Under the pieces are notes generated by a model. That model did not search any database and was not told the origin of the DNA. It saw only the letters and a list, made by a program, of their open reading frames with translations. From Acidobacteriota bacterium (GTDB lineage Bacteria > Actinomycetota > Acidimicrobiia > Acidimicrobiales > RAAP-2): DNA of 40,501 nt. Below, piece by piece: positions 21,308-29,084 of this stretch; the first letter of the stretch is position 1, and the number at the start of each line of letters is the position of its first letter. The translations under genes and the position numbers were made by a program. The stretch lies in assembly GCA_018970215.1 (NCBI GenBank), contig JAGWWX010000008.1, forward strand, positions 1 to 40,501, written 5' to 3'.

Positions 21308-22795
21308 CTACAGGTTCTGCTCAAATTCTTCGAGAACGACTTCACGCTCTTCACGAGTTGGCATCTTGAAGTACGGCGCCTTCTTTACGAACCAGTAGTA
21401 CGACATGGGGAACAGACCTAGAACCATGAGTCCGATACCGACCAGCTTGGCCGTGGGGTCGAGAGTGGGCACCTGATTTATCAAGACGAAGATCATGAAA
21501 CTCGACCCCAGTCCGGGCCACAGTCCCATGAAGAGGAAGTTTTTCACCGACTTGAAGAGGTGCTTGCGATACAAAATCACCACAGCGAGCCCGGCGAGTC
21601 CATAGTAAAAGCAGATCTGAATTCCGATTGCTGCGTAACCGTCGCTCAAAATTTTTGAGATGCTGCCGATGTAGGAACTCCCAATAAACATGACGAGTGA
21701 GAGAACCGCAACGACCATGGTGGCGAAAAAGGGACTCTTGCGCGTTGGGTGCGTAGTGCCGAGTGCTGCGGGGAGGGTTCTATCTCTACCCATAACAAAT
21801 AGCGTGCGCGTGACCTGAATCAAAGTGGTCTCGAGGGTGGCCACGGTCGACAGTAGTACTGCGACGACAATGAGTTTACCTAGTGTTCCCGGCGCAATGT
21901 TCTGACCGAGAACCTGGAGAATGTTTGCGGCGTTGTCTTCGTTCGTCATCTGTTCTGTTGACAGCGCCATATTGGAGCCGAGCGTAAACAACTCGAACAG
22001 CAAGAACACGATAAGCGCTCCGAGCAGACCACCAATCCCAGAGGTTTTGTGTGCGTCCTCCGTCTCTTCATTCAAGTTCGCGGTCACGTCCCAACCCCAG
22101 TAGTAGAACGCGGCGAGTAGCGCACCTGACGTAAAAGTGGCCATCTGGAAACCACTCCCCGATCCATCGTTAAAAACCGACGGCAAGAACCAGCTCCACG
22201 TGAAGTTCACATAGTGGTGGGCGTGGACAAAGGCAAGAATCGCAAAGACAAGCAATAGAGCGACTTCGATCACACTCATAATGATCTGGACTCGCACCGT
22301 CACGGTCACACCGGCTGCGACCGCCGCCACCATGAGAAGGAAGAAGATTGCTCCAAAAAACGTCACCCACCCCGTCGAACTCGCCGCAGAGTCACTGAAG
22401 AGGCTCAGCATGGACGAACCTGCGGGGAAAGTCGCAATGACCATAAAAATCAGCGCAGAAATAAATACGGCCCAACCACTCAGCCAACCCAGCGCGGGGT
22501 GAATCGCGCGACGTACCCACGAGTATGAGGCGCCCGCACTCTGATCATCCCGACTCAGGTAGTTGAAGGCGAACACGATACCGAACATGAAAAAGCCGAC
22601 ATATAGCAACGCCGCTGGCCCACCAAATGCCACGGCACCGAACATTGATGTGGTGGTCGCTGCGATGGAATAGGCGGGGGCCGAACCGGCAACTCCCATT
22701 ACCACGCTGTCAAAGAGTCCGAGCACACCGCCTCGGAGCCGGTGATCGTGCTGTTGCTCGAGTGCAGCTTCATATTGCGAATTGGGGTTGCTCAT
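21308..22795 (-). CDS. APC superfamily amino-acid permease
   Basis: A 495-residue inner-membrane transporter with about 12-14 hydrophobic segments. The first helix carries the APC consensus GLFDSVVMGVAGSAPAYSI, followed by AFGGPAALLYVGF and a YSWVRRAIHPALGWLSGWAV segment in which the conserved aromatic and glycine residues occur. Family members take up amino acids or polyamines with protons. The ATG at 22795 is preferred because AGGAGGTG lies 4 bp upstream; an ATG at 22819 would add eight residues ahead of the ribosome site. It lies downstream of the MarR-MFS pair on the same strand, with 82 bp between. Confidence 0.85.
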   Translation of the reverse strand: MSNPNSQYEAALEQQHDHRLRGGVLGLFDSVVMGVAGSAPAYSIAATTTSMFGAVAFGGPAALLYVGFFMFGIVFAFNYLSRDDQSAGASYSWVRRAIHPALGWLSGWAVFISALIFMVIATFPAGSSMLSLFSDSAASSTGWVTFFGAIFFLLMVAAVAAGVTVTVRVQIIMSVIEVALLLVFAILAFVHAHHYVNFTWSWFLPSVFNDGSGSGFQMATFTSGALLAAFYYWGWDVTANLNEETEDAHKTSGIGGLLGALIVFLLFELFTLGSNMALSTEQMTNEDNAANILQVLGQNIAPGTLGKLIVVAVLLSTVATLETTLIQVTRTLFVMGRDRTLPAALGTTHPTRKSPFFATMVVAVLSLVMFIGSSYIGSISKILSDGYAAIGIQICFYYGLAGLAVVILYRKHLFKSVKNFLFMGLWPGLGSSFMIFVLINQVPTLDPTAKLVGIGLMVLGLFPMSYYWFVKKAPYFKMPTREEREVVLEEFEQNL

Positions 22796-22828
22796 GGCAC
22801 CTCCTAGAAGGCTGTTCAATTACCTCAA

Positions 22829-22850
22829 TTTGACGGAACTCTGAGTCAAA
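22829..22850. repeat. Inverted repeat upstream of the permease
   Basis: TTTGAC, 10 bases, GTCAAA lies between the MFS stop and the permease ribosome site. It may be a regulator site for the permease. The arms are only 6 bp, and no clear promoter could be placed around it. Confidence 0.3.
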
Positions 22851-22877
22851 CTAACACCCTGTTGAAAACCAACGGTG

Positions 22878-24125
22878 TCAATTGCTCTCTGCGGTAACTG
22901 ATTCAGCGGAGTGCTGGCGGTAGGAGCGAATAAGCGCCGCACCCGTAGCCAGCGTAAGAACTGCACCAACTGCGAGACCAACACGAGGGTTAGTCAGATT
23001 CACGAGTCCCCCAATGATTGGCGCGCCAATCGGTGTTGAACCAAGGAACGCGGTCGCGTGCAATGACATGACTCGGCCCCGCATCTCTTCAGTCGAATTA
23101 AGTTGCAGCGTTGAATTGGCCGTTGACACAAAGGCAATGGAAAACCCGCCCGTAGGCACCAGCAAGAGTGCGGCAACCGTCAAGTTGGGAGCGAGTGCAA
23201 CACCGGTCATAGAGACTCCAAAGCAGACGGCCAAGGTGGCGAGTAAACCCAGTGACGGACGAGCGCGATAGGCGATGACAAATCCTCCAACGATTGCCCC
23301 GAGTCCCATGGCCCCCATGAGCAGCCCGTAGTGTCCAGCTTCGGGATCACTAAAAGTCCGTTGGACGAGCAGCGGCAGAGTCACGGTGAAGTTGAACGCA
23401 AAGGTTCCTACGACGGCGACGGAGAGTAATGCGCGTCGTAAGACGGGCGTACTCCAGGCGTAGTGCAGTCCCAGGCGCAACTGGCCCTTCCCGCGTTGAA
23501 CTGTGCGAATTGGCGTCAAGTCAGACTGCTTCATGAGCGACAGCGCCAGGAGTACGGCGACGTACGATGCGGCGTTTACGAAGAAGCAGGCAGCCGTTCC
23601 CCAGACCGCCAGGATGAAGGTGGCAATTGCCGGACCGATCAGACGTCCCGTATTCATCAACGACGAGTTCAAGCTCACGGCATTGGCAATTAAGTCGCGT
23701 CCGACCATTTCTTGAATGAACGCCTGTCGAGCGGGAACGTCGAACATGTTGGACACACCGAGCGCCAGTGAGAGGAGAAACACCTGCCAGACGGCCGCGT
23801 GACCAGTGGCAACCAACACGCCGAGCACGACTGCGAAGATTCCCGCGCTCGACTGAGTGACATAGAGGACGTGCCGCTTATCTGAACGGTCGACCACGAG
23901 CCCGCCATAGGTACCCAGCAACAGCATGGGGAGATACTGAAGGGCCACGGAGATTCCAAGGTAGAAACCGTTCTTGTCCGTCAACTGGAGTATGAGCCAA
24001 CCTTGAGCGACTGACTGCATCCACGTGCCAGCGTTGGAGATGATCTGACCGATGTAGTACTTGCGATAATTCGGTACCGCGAGTGCGGCAAAAGTGCGTC
24101 CCGCAATCTTGCGTGCGGCGCTCAT
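22878..24125 (-). CDS. MFS transporter (MFS_3/EntS-like exporter)
   Basis: A 415-residue membrane protein with about 12 transmembrane segments. Family cues are FAALAVPNYRKYYIGQIISNAGTWMQ at the N terminus, DRSDKR in the loop between helices 2 and 3, VPARQAFIQEMV and the N-S-S-L-M-N-T-G-R-L-I-G-P segment, typical of the EntS/enterobactin-exporter-like MFS_3 group, which export siderophores or drugs. Its ATG overlaps the MarR stop as ATGA, so it is co-translated with its probable repressor. Its substrate is unknown; the MarR partner suggests a small aromatic or toxic compound. Confidence 0.88.
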   Translation of the reverse strand: MSAARKIAGRTFAALAVPNYRKYYIGQIISNAGTWMQSVAQGWLILQLTDKNGFYLGISVALQYLPMLLLGTYGGLVVDRSDKRHVLYVTQSSAGIFAVVLGVLVATGHAAVWQVFLLSLALGVSNMFDVPARQAFIQEMVGRDLIANAVSLNSSLMNTGRLIGPAIATFILAVWGTAACFFVNAASYVAVLLALSLMKQSDLTPIRTVQRGKGQLRLGLHYAWSTPVLRRALLSVAVVGTFAFNFTVTLPLLVQRTFSDPEAGHYGLLMGAMGLGAIVGGFVIAYRARPSLGLLATLAVCFGVSMTGVALAPNLTVAALLLVPTGGFSIAFVSTANSTLQLNSTEEMRGRVMSLHATAFLGSTPIGAPIIGGLVNLTNPRVGLAVGAVLTLATGAALIRSYRQHSAESVTAESN

Positions 24126-24550
24126 GCGTCACCCAAAATTCTCTCAAGCAAAGTCGCGAGTTCACTCGCACGTCGGCGGTCCTCGCTGCTTAATTGTTCA
24201 AGTTGCTCACGGAGAAACTCAGTTTTCTTATTACGAATTCGTGCTAGTTCTTTTCTCCCAGCCGGGGTAAGTTCGACGCGCTGACTACGGCGATCTGTGG
24301 GATCAACGGTTCGACTACATAACGAGGCATCGAGAAGTGACTGGACAAGACGCGTTACCGAAGGAGGTTGAATCTGCTCGGCGGCGGCAAGCGCACCCAG
24401 TGTGGGTCGCTCGAGTTTTTCGATTGTTGCCAACATGGATGCCTGAGATGGTGAAATCCCACCCAGTGAAGTTTGACGGAGTCGGCGATTGAGTCGTGTC
24501 ACGGCCCTGCGAATTCGGGCGGCCGTGTCGTCTGTTTCGTCCCACATCAT
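24122..24550 (-). CDS. MarR family transcriptional regulator
   Basis: A 142-residue winged-helix dimer repressor: N-terminal dimerisation helix, GGISPSQASMLATIEKLERPTLGALAAAEQIQPPSVTRLVQSLLDASL as the helix-turn-helix, and SRTVDPTDRRSQRVELTPAGRKELARI as the D-x-R-x-x-R-x-x-x-L-T wing. MarR proteins usually repress their own operon and release DNA when bound to a small ligand. It is coupled with the MFS gene (ATGA) and a palindromic site covers its promoter and start, indicating autoregulation. Start ATG 24550 or 24547. Confidence 0.92.
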   Translation of the reverse strand: MMWDETDDTAARIRRAVTRLNRRLRQTSLGGISPSQASMLATIEKLERPTLGALAAAEQIQPPSVTRLVQSLLDASLCSRTVDPTDRRSQRVELTPAGRKELARIRNKKTEFLREQLEQLSSEDRRRASELATLLERILGDA

Positions 24551-24570
24551 TATTTAGTTTAACTAAATAA
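24550..24570. promoter_or_regulatory. MarR operator (perfect palindrome)
   Basis: A perfect 21-bp palindrome with 10-bp arms around one central base; the core is TTTAGTT-T-AACTAAA. It covers the -10 box and start codon of the MarR gene. TTAGTT-type A/T-rich palindromes are typical MarR-family sites, so the protein most likely binds here to shut off the MarR-MFS operon. Confidence 0.8.
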
Positions 24571-24584
24571 ATGTCGGTTCGCAA
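24556..24584 (-). promoter_or_regulatory. MarR-MFS promoter
   Basis: On the minus strand TTGCGA (24584-24579), 17 bp, then TAAACT (24561-24556), 5 bp before the ATG at 24550. The -10 lies inside the palindrome. Confidence 0.65.
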
Positions 24585-24610
24585 GTGTGCGGTCCGCCTG
24601 CGCCTTTTTT

Positions 24611-24946
24611 CTACAGGTCTCGATAGCGCGGTACGTAGCCGCCGTGACCCAGCGCGCTGGACTCCTCAATGTCCATCGTCTCGTCAACCGATCCGATGAC
24701 CTCGGTAATCCAGTCGAGTCGTCCACGCAAAATACGCTCCACTCCTCCTTGCAGCGTGGTGGACGAAATGGCGCAACTGGAGCAGGCACCTTGTAGCTGG
24801 ACTTCAACGACACCCAACTCAACATCGGCGCGTACTAACACGAGGTCCCCGCCATCGGCCTGAACAGAGGGCCGCATGAGGTCAATGAGTGCCGTTAAGG
24901 CGCTCAGGCGGCTGGCGCGCTCGGAATCGGTCAGGGCAGTTTCCAC
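24611..24946 (-). CDS. NifU-like Fe-S scaffold domain protein
   Basis: A 111-residue protein consisting of a NifU C-terminal (Nfu) domain: RPSVQADGGDLVLVRAD, then the cluster-binding GACSSCAISSTTLQGGVERIL with C-x-x-C. Such proteins carry [4Fe-4S] clusters to apoproteins such as ferredoxins and dehydrogenases. The GTG at 24946 is the only start before the conserved domain. It is divergent from the P450 gene. No other suf or isc genes are in the window, so its main partners lie elsewhere. Confidence 0.85.
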   Translation of the reverse strand: METALTDSERASRLSALTALIDLMRPSVQADGGDLVLVRADVELGVVEVQLQGACSSCAISSTTLQGGVERILRGRLDWITEVIGSVDETMDIEESSALGHGGYVPRYRDL

Positions 24947-24997
24947 ACACCCATTCTGCCGTAGATTTCTCCTATCGTGACCTCAATAATTGGTCGC

Positions 24998-25003
24998 TAC
25001 GCT
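24998..25003 (+). promoter_or_regulatory. Candidate -10 hexamer of the P450 gene
   Basis: TACGCT ends 7 bp before the ATG at 25011, with no Shine-Dalgarno. This favours the ATG over the upstream TTG at 24990. Confidence 0.4.
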
Positions 25004-25010
25004 TCTATAT

Positions 25011-26276
25011 ATGCAACCTGACTCCGTCCTTGCTGCGGCCGACATCAACCTCTCCGATATCGAATTTTGGCGACGTCCGTGGGGCGAGCGCGAGGGTGCC
25101 TTCCAGACATTGCGTCAGGAGAATCCCATTGCATTCTTCGACGAGCCGCTCCTCGAAGGCTCATCCATTGAGTTTCCGCAGGGGCCGGGCTACTACGCCC
25201 TCACGCGACACGCAGATGTTGCCACCGCGAGCCGACACCCCGAGATCTTCACCTCCGGTCAAGGTGCGGTCTCGATTCAAGATATGCCGACCGAAATGGT
25301 TGAGTACTTCTCAGGAATGATCTCGACCGACAATCCCAAGCACGCCCGCCTCCGTCGAATTGTGTCGAATGCATTCAACCCACGAAACGTCAAAGCGATT
25401 GAGGACTCGATTGACCGCATTGCCGTCGAGGTTCTCGAACGGGCCCGGCGTGAGGGCAGTGGGGACTTCGTCGACGACATTGCTGCGCCGTTTCCACTCC
25501 AGATCATCTGCGACATGATGGGCGTGCCGCCGAGTGAGTACGACACGGCGCTGCGGTGTAGCAATGTGATCTTGTCGATGGGTGACCCCGACATCATCCC
25601 CGAGGGCACCGATCCGGTGCTGGCGTTTCTCGAAGCCGGCTCCACCCTCACGGGCATCATGGAGGAATTGGGCAAGTACCGCGCCGAAAACCCCATCGAT
25701 GACATCACGAGCGCCCTGATTAATGCCGAAATTGAAGATGAGAAGTTGTCACAACAAGAACTCGCCAGTTTTTTCGTCCTACTCGTCACGGCGGGCAACG
25801 AAACGACACGAACCGCCATTGCCCACGGTCTCAATGCACTCACGCAGCACCCTGACCAGCTGTCCACTTGGCAGGCCGACTACGAGACCCACGCGAAGAC
25901 GGCGGTCGACGAGATAGTCCGGTGGGCGTCACCCGTTATCTGGATGCGGCGAACCCTCAGTCAGGACTACGTACTCTCGGGCAAAGAGTTGAAGTCAGGA
26001 GACAAGGTTCTGCTGTTCTACAACTCGGCGAATCGTGACGAGGCGGCCTTCACGGATCCATATCGATTTGACGTCACGCGTACGCCGAACGACCACTACG
26101 GCTTCGGTGCGCCGGGACCGCACTTTTGCCTTGGCGCCCACCTCGCCCGTCGCGAGATCACGGTGATGTTCCGCGAGTTATTCCGTCGCTACCCTTCCCT
26201 TCGGGCGACAGGTCCTGCGGTGCAGTTACAGTCGAGCTTCGTGAACGGCATCAAGAAGCTCCCGTACGAGTTCTAG
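25011..26276 (+). CDS. Cytochrome P450 (CYP124/125/142-like)
   Basis: A 421-residue soluble P450. The I-helix oxygen-binding motif is LLVTAGNETTRTAIAHG, the K-helix E-x-x-R is EIVR, and the haem loop is FGAPGPHFCLGAHLARREI with the ligand C373. ISTDNPKHARLRRIVSNAFNPRNV near 107-130 and the general layout resemble the CYP124/CYP125/CYP142 clade that oxidises branched chains and sterol side chains; this sub-family call is tentative. It needs a ferredoxin and reductase not adjacent here. Its stop shares CTAG with the convergent CMD gene. Confidence 0.9.
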   Translation: MQPDSVLAAADINLSDIEFWRRPWGEREGAFQTLRQENPIAFFDEPLLEGSSIEFPQGPGYYALTRHADVATASRHPEIFTSGQGAVSIQDMPTEMVEYFSGMISTDNPKHARLRRIVSNAFNPRNVKAIEDSIDRIAVEVLERARREGSGDFVDDIAAPFPLQIICDMMGVPPSEYDTALRCSNVILSMGDPDIIPEGTDPVLAFLEAGSTLTGIMEELGKYRAENPIDDITSALINAEIEDEKLSQQELASFFVLLVTAGNETTRTAIAHGLNALTQHPDQLSTWQADYETHAKTAVDEIVRWASPVIWMRRTLSQDYVLSGKELKSGDKVLLFYNSANRDEAAFTDPYRFDVTRTPNDHYGFGAPGPHFCLGAHLARREITVMFRELFRRYPSLRATGPAVQLQSSFVNGIKKLPYEF

Positions 26277-26626
26277 TCAGCCACTGGCTCTTCGGCGGCT
26301 TCATCGAACGCTCGGAGGGCCCGAGGGCCCCACACGGTCCCCGGACCGCCATTCATCAGAATCACGACACCCATGGTCTCGGCGACCTGCTGGCGCGTCG
26401 CACCAGCGCGTCGCGCACCTCGTGCGTGAGCGACCACACAGCCGTCACACTCTCGCGTCGCTGCGATAGCGAGTGCCACCAACTCCTTGATCGCTCCTGA
26501 CAGCGCACCGTCGGCCATTGCCGCTTTCGACAGATCGGCGAACGCTCGGAGCACGTCGGGAATCTCCCGACGTAACTCCATGGCGGGTTGGCGTAGTTCT
26601 TCTCGAATGTGGCTGCTGTGCTCCAT
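26273..26626 (-). CDS. Carboxymuconolactone decarboxylase/AhpD-fold protein
   Basis: A 117-residue all-helical protein with C60-D-G-C63-x3-H67 in ECDGCVVAHARGA, the redox CxxC-His of AhpD-like alkylhydroperoxidases, plus KELVALAIAATR ahead of it. AhpD-type members reduce peroxide-related or other disulfides; CMD enzymes lack the CxxC. The ATG at 26626 has TAGTCT 6 bp upstream. Its stop shares CTAG with the P450 gene. Confidence 0.82.
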   Translation of the reverse strand: MEHSSHIREELRQPAMELRREIPDVLRAFADLSKAAMADGALSGAIKELVALAIAATRECDGCVVAHARGARRAGATRQQVAETMGVVILMNGGPGTVWGPRALRAFDEAAEEPVAD

Positions 26627-26632
26627 AGTCGG

Positions 26633-26638
26633 AGACTA
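26633..26638 (-). promoter_or_regulatory. Candidate -10 hexamer of the CMD gene
   Basis: TAGTCT on the minus strand ends 6 bp before the ATG at 26626 and overlaps the stop codon of the GNAT gene. Confidence 0.4.
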
Positions 26639-27091
26639 CCCACGCAACTGCTTCTTGAACCCTTTATGAGTCGCCCGAAATCCGAGCCGTTCGTAGAAGC
26701 GATGGGCATCGGTTCGCGTCATGTTGCTCGTGAGCTGGATCCGATGGCAGTTGGCGTCGCGGGCCCATGTTTCGCACGTGGCGAGTAGCTCACCGCCGAT
26801 GCCACTACTCCGCCGATCGACACGAACGTGAACGTTTTCGACTTCCGCAACGCGTTGGCCGTGGTGTCCAATATTCCTAAAGACCACGACTTGACAGACT
26901 CCTACTACCTCACCGCCTGCGTCGGCCACAAAGACCTCGCCGTCCTTGGCTCGCACATCCAGTACGGCCGTCCAGTAGTCGTCGAGTCGATCCAATGACT
27001 CCACTTCAGGGGTAAGTGAACCACCGATGAGAAGTTCCACTACTGCGGGTAGATCGTCGCGACGAACCCCGCGAACTACCACCTCAGTCAT
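26636..27091 (-). CDS. GNAT family N-acetyltransferase
   Basis: A 151-residue single-domain acetyltransferase. VVGVCQVVVFRNIGHHGQRVAEVENVHVRVDRRSSGIGGELLATCETWARDANCHRIQLTSN contains the acetyl-CoA pyrophosphate loop R-R-S-S-G-I-G-G, and the ending HRFYERLGFRATHKGFKK is the usual C-terminal helix. Its ATG overlaps the end of the acetyl-CoA synthetase gene by 8 bp, so the two are translationally coupled. Lysine acetylation controls acetyl-CoA synthetase in several bacteria, which makes this protein a candidate regulator of its neighbour, but GNAT substrates are very diverse and the fold alone cannot decide. Confidence 0.85.
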   Translation of the reverse strand: MTEVVVRGVRRDDLPAVVELLIGGSLTPEVESLDRLDDYWTAVLDVRAKDGEVFVADAGGEVVGVCQVVVFRNIGHHGQRVAEVENVHVRVDRRSSGIGGELLATCETWARDANCHRIQLTSNMTRTDAHRFYERLGFRATHKGFKKQLRG

Positions 27092-29027
27092 CGTTGATGT
27101 GCGTGGACATCAGTCCATCAATCATCGCGACCACCGTGGGATCTGTCAACGTGGTGACGTCGCCTAACTGACGATGTTCCGCAACGTCACGAAGTAGCCG
27201 TCGCATGATCTTCCCCGAACGCGTTTTTGGAAGATCGGGTGTCAAAATAATCTGACGAGGCTTCGCGATGGGGCTAATGACGGTTGCGACGTGTTGGCGC
27301 AGCTCGCTCACGAGCGCGCTCTGGTCGGTCATCGCCTCATCGGCGGAGAGTTTGAGTGTGACGAACGCCACAATCGCCTGACCCGTCGTGTCGTCGGACG
27401 CTCCCACCACAGCCGCTTCGGCAACGGCGGGGTGCCCCACGAGAGCGTGCTCTACCTCTGTCGTCGAGAGGCGGTGTCCGGAGATGTTCATCACATCATC
27501 GACGCGTCCGAGAAGCCAGAGATCGCCGTCGGAGTCTCGCTTCGCACCGTCGCCGGCGAAATAACGCCCGGGAAAGCGGGACCAGTACGTGTCGTTAAAC
27601 CGCTCGGGATCGCCGTAGATACCACGCGTCATTCCCGGCCAGGGTCGCGTCAATACCAGATAGCCACCCTCGCCGTTACCCACCGAGTTGCCCTCGTTAT
27701 CTACGACGTCGACGCCGATGCCAGGAAATGGACGCATCGCGGCACCCGGCTTTGTCGCCGTCACGCCCGGCAACGGTGTGATCATGATGCCACCGGTTTC
27801 GGTCTGCCACCACGTATCCACTATGGGGCATCGATTGCCTCCAATGTGTTCGCGATACCACATCCACGCTTCGGGATTGATGGGCTCTCCCACTGAGCCG
27901 AGTAGTCGCAAACTCGAAAGGTTGTGGGCCGCGGGAAGCGCCTCCCCCCACTTCATCAAGGTGCGGATGGCCGTCGGGGCCGTGTAGAGCACGGTGACCG
28001 CGAACTGTTCGATGATGCGCCACCATCGATCACGCCCGCCCGCGTCCGGCGTGCCTTCATAGAGAACTTGCGTGACGCCATTGGCGAGCGGTCCGTAGAC
28101 GATGTAGCTGTGACCGGTAACCCATCCAATGTCCGCACTCGTCCAACAGACATCGGACTCGGGCTTAATGTCAAAGACGTAGTAGTACGTGGTGGCTGCG
28201 TGGGTGAGGTATCCGCCGGTGGTGTGCAAAATGCCCTTCGGGCGAGCCGTCGTCCCCGAGGTGTACATCAAGTAGAGGGGCTGTTCCGCCGGAAAGCTCT
28301 CGGGAACGTGAATATCGCTCGCCGCGTCCACGACGTCGTGCCACCACACGTCGCGTCCGTTCACCCATGACACGTCCTGGCCCGTCCGACGAACGACCAG
28401 GACTCGACTCACCGCCGGGCACCGTTCGAGTGCTTCGTCCACGGCGGGCTTTAAAGGAGCCACGGCGCCGCGGCGGAAACCACCATCGGCCGTGATGACA
28501 AATCGGCAGTCGGCGTCCAGAATTCGATCGGCCAGGGCGTCCGCGGAGAAACCTCCAAAGACGACGGAGTGGGCGGCACCGAGTCGGGCGCACGCCAACA
28601 TTGCGACCACCGCCTCGGGAATCATGGGCATGTAGATCGCCACGCGGTCGCCCGCACGAACGCCGAGATCGCTGAGGGCGTTGGCCGCCCGACTCACTCG
28701 ACGCAACAAGTCGGCGTACGTGATGTCGATGACGTCGCCTTCGGGCTCTCCTACCCAGTGAAAGGCCACTCGATCCCCGCGACCATGTGCCACGTGGCGA
28801 TCGACACAGTTCACGGAGGCGTTCAGGCGACCATCGGCGAACCACGTGGCGAACGGAGCCTTCCACGCCAGGGCAGTTGTTGGCGCCACGTCCCACGTCA
28901 GTCGGTCGAGCGCTTGGCGCATCCACCAGGCGTCGGGATCGGTGGCCGCTTCGGCGTACAGCGACTCGGTGGCGTTGGCGTGAGCGGCAAACTCCGACGA
29001 GGGCGGAAAGCTCCGCGTCTCGCTCAT
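27084..29027 (-). CDS. acs: Acetyl-CoA synthetase (AMP-forming)
   Basis: A 647-residue ANL-family enzyme that makes acetyl-CoA from acetate, ATP and CoA through acetyl-AMP. It has the N-terminal ACS domain, the P-loop YTSGTTARPKGILHTTGGY, the TWWQTETGG adenylate motif, DDVMNISGHRLSTTEVEHAL and the catalytic PKTRSGKIMRR with the regulatory lysine at about 606. In the P-loop the usual G after T-T is alanine. The ATG at 29027 has GAGG 5 bp upstream; GTG 29063 or TTG 29084 would add residues without homology. It is coupled to the GNAT gene downstream. Confidence 0.93.
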   Translation of the reverse strand: MSETRSFPPSSEFAAHANATESLYAEAATDPDAWWMRQALDRLTWDVAPTTALAWKAPFATWFADGRLNASVNCVDRHVAHGRGDRVAFHWVGEPEGDVIDITYADLLRRVSRAANALSDLGVRAGDRVAIYMPMIPEAVVAMLACARLGAAHSVVFGGFSADALADRILDADCRFVITADGGFRRGAVAPLKPAVDEALERCPAVSRVLVVRRTGQDVSWVNGRDVWWHDVVDAASDIHVPESFPAEQPLYLMYTSGTTARPKGILHTTGGYLTHAATTYYYVFDIKPESDVCWTSADIGWVTGHSYIVYGPLANGVTQVLYEGTPDAGGRDRWWRIIEQFAVTVLYTAPTAIRTLMKWGEALPAAHNLSSLRLLGSVGEPINPEAWMWYREHIGGNRCPIVDTWWQTETGGIMITPLPGVTATKPGAAMRPFPGIGVDVVDNEGNSVGNGEGGYLVLTRPWPGMTRGIYGDPERFNDTYWSRFPGRYFAGDGAKRDSDGDLWLLGRVDDVMNISGHRLSTTEVEHALVGHPAVAEAAVVGASDDTTGQAIVAFVTLKLSADEAMTDQSALVSELRQHVATVISPIAKPRQIILTPDLPKTRSGKIMRRLLRDVAEHRQLGDVTTLTDPTVVAMIDGLMSTHINDD

Positions 29028-29084
29028 CAAAACCTCAATACTGCGTGTGCTCTCGTCGTTCACGTGCCGGTACCCCCGGCGCAA

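Noticed and set aside
22838-22881. A full promoter for the permease using TTGACA at 22876-22881
   Set aside because: No acceptable -10 lies at 16-18 bp; the nearest candidate has a 22-bp spacer.
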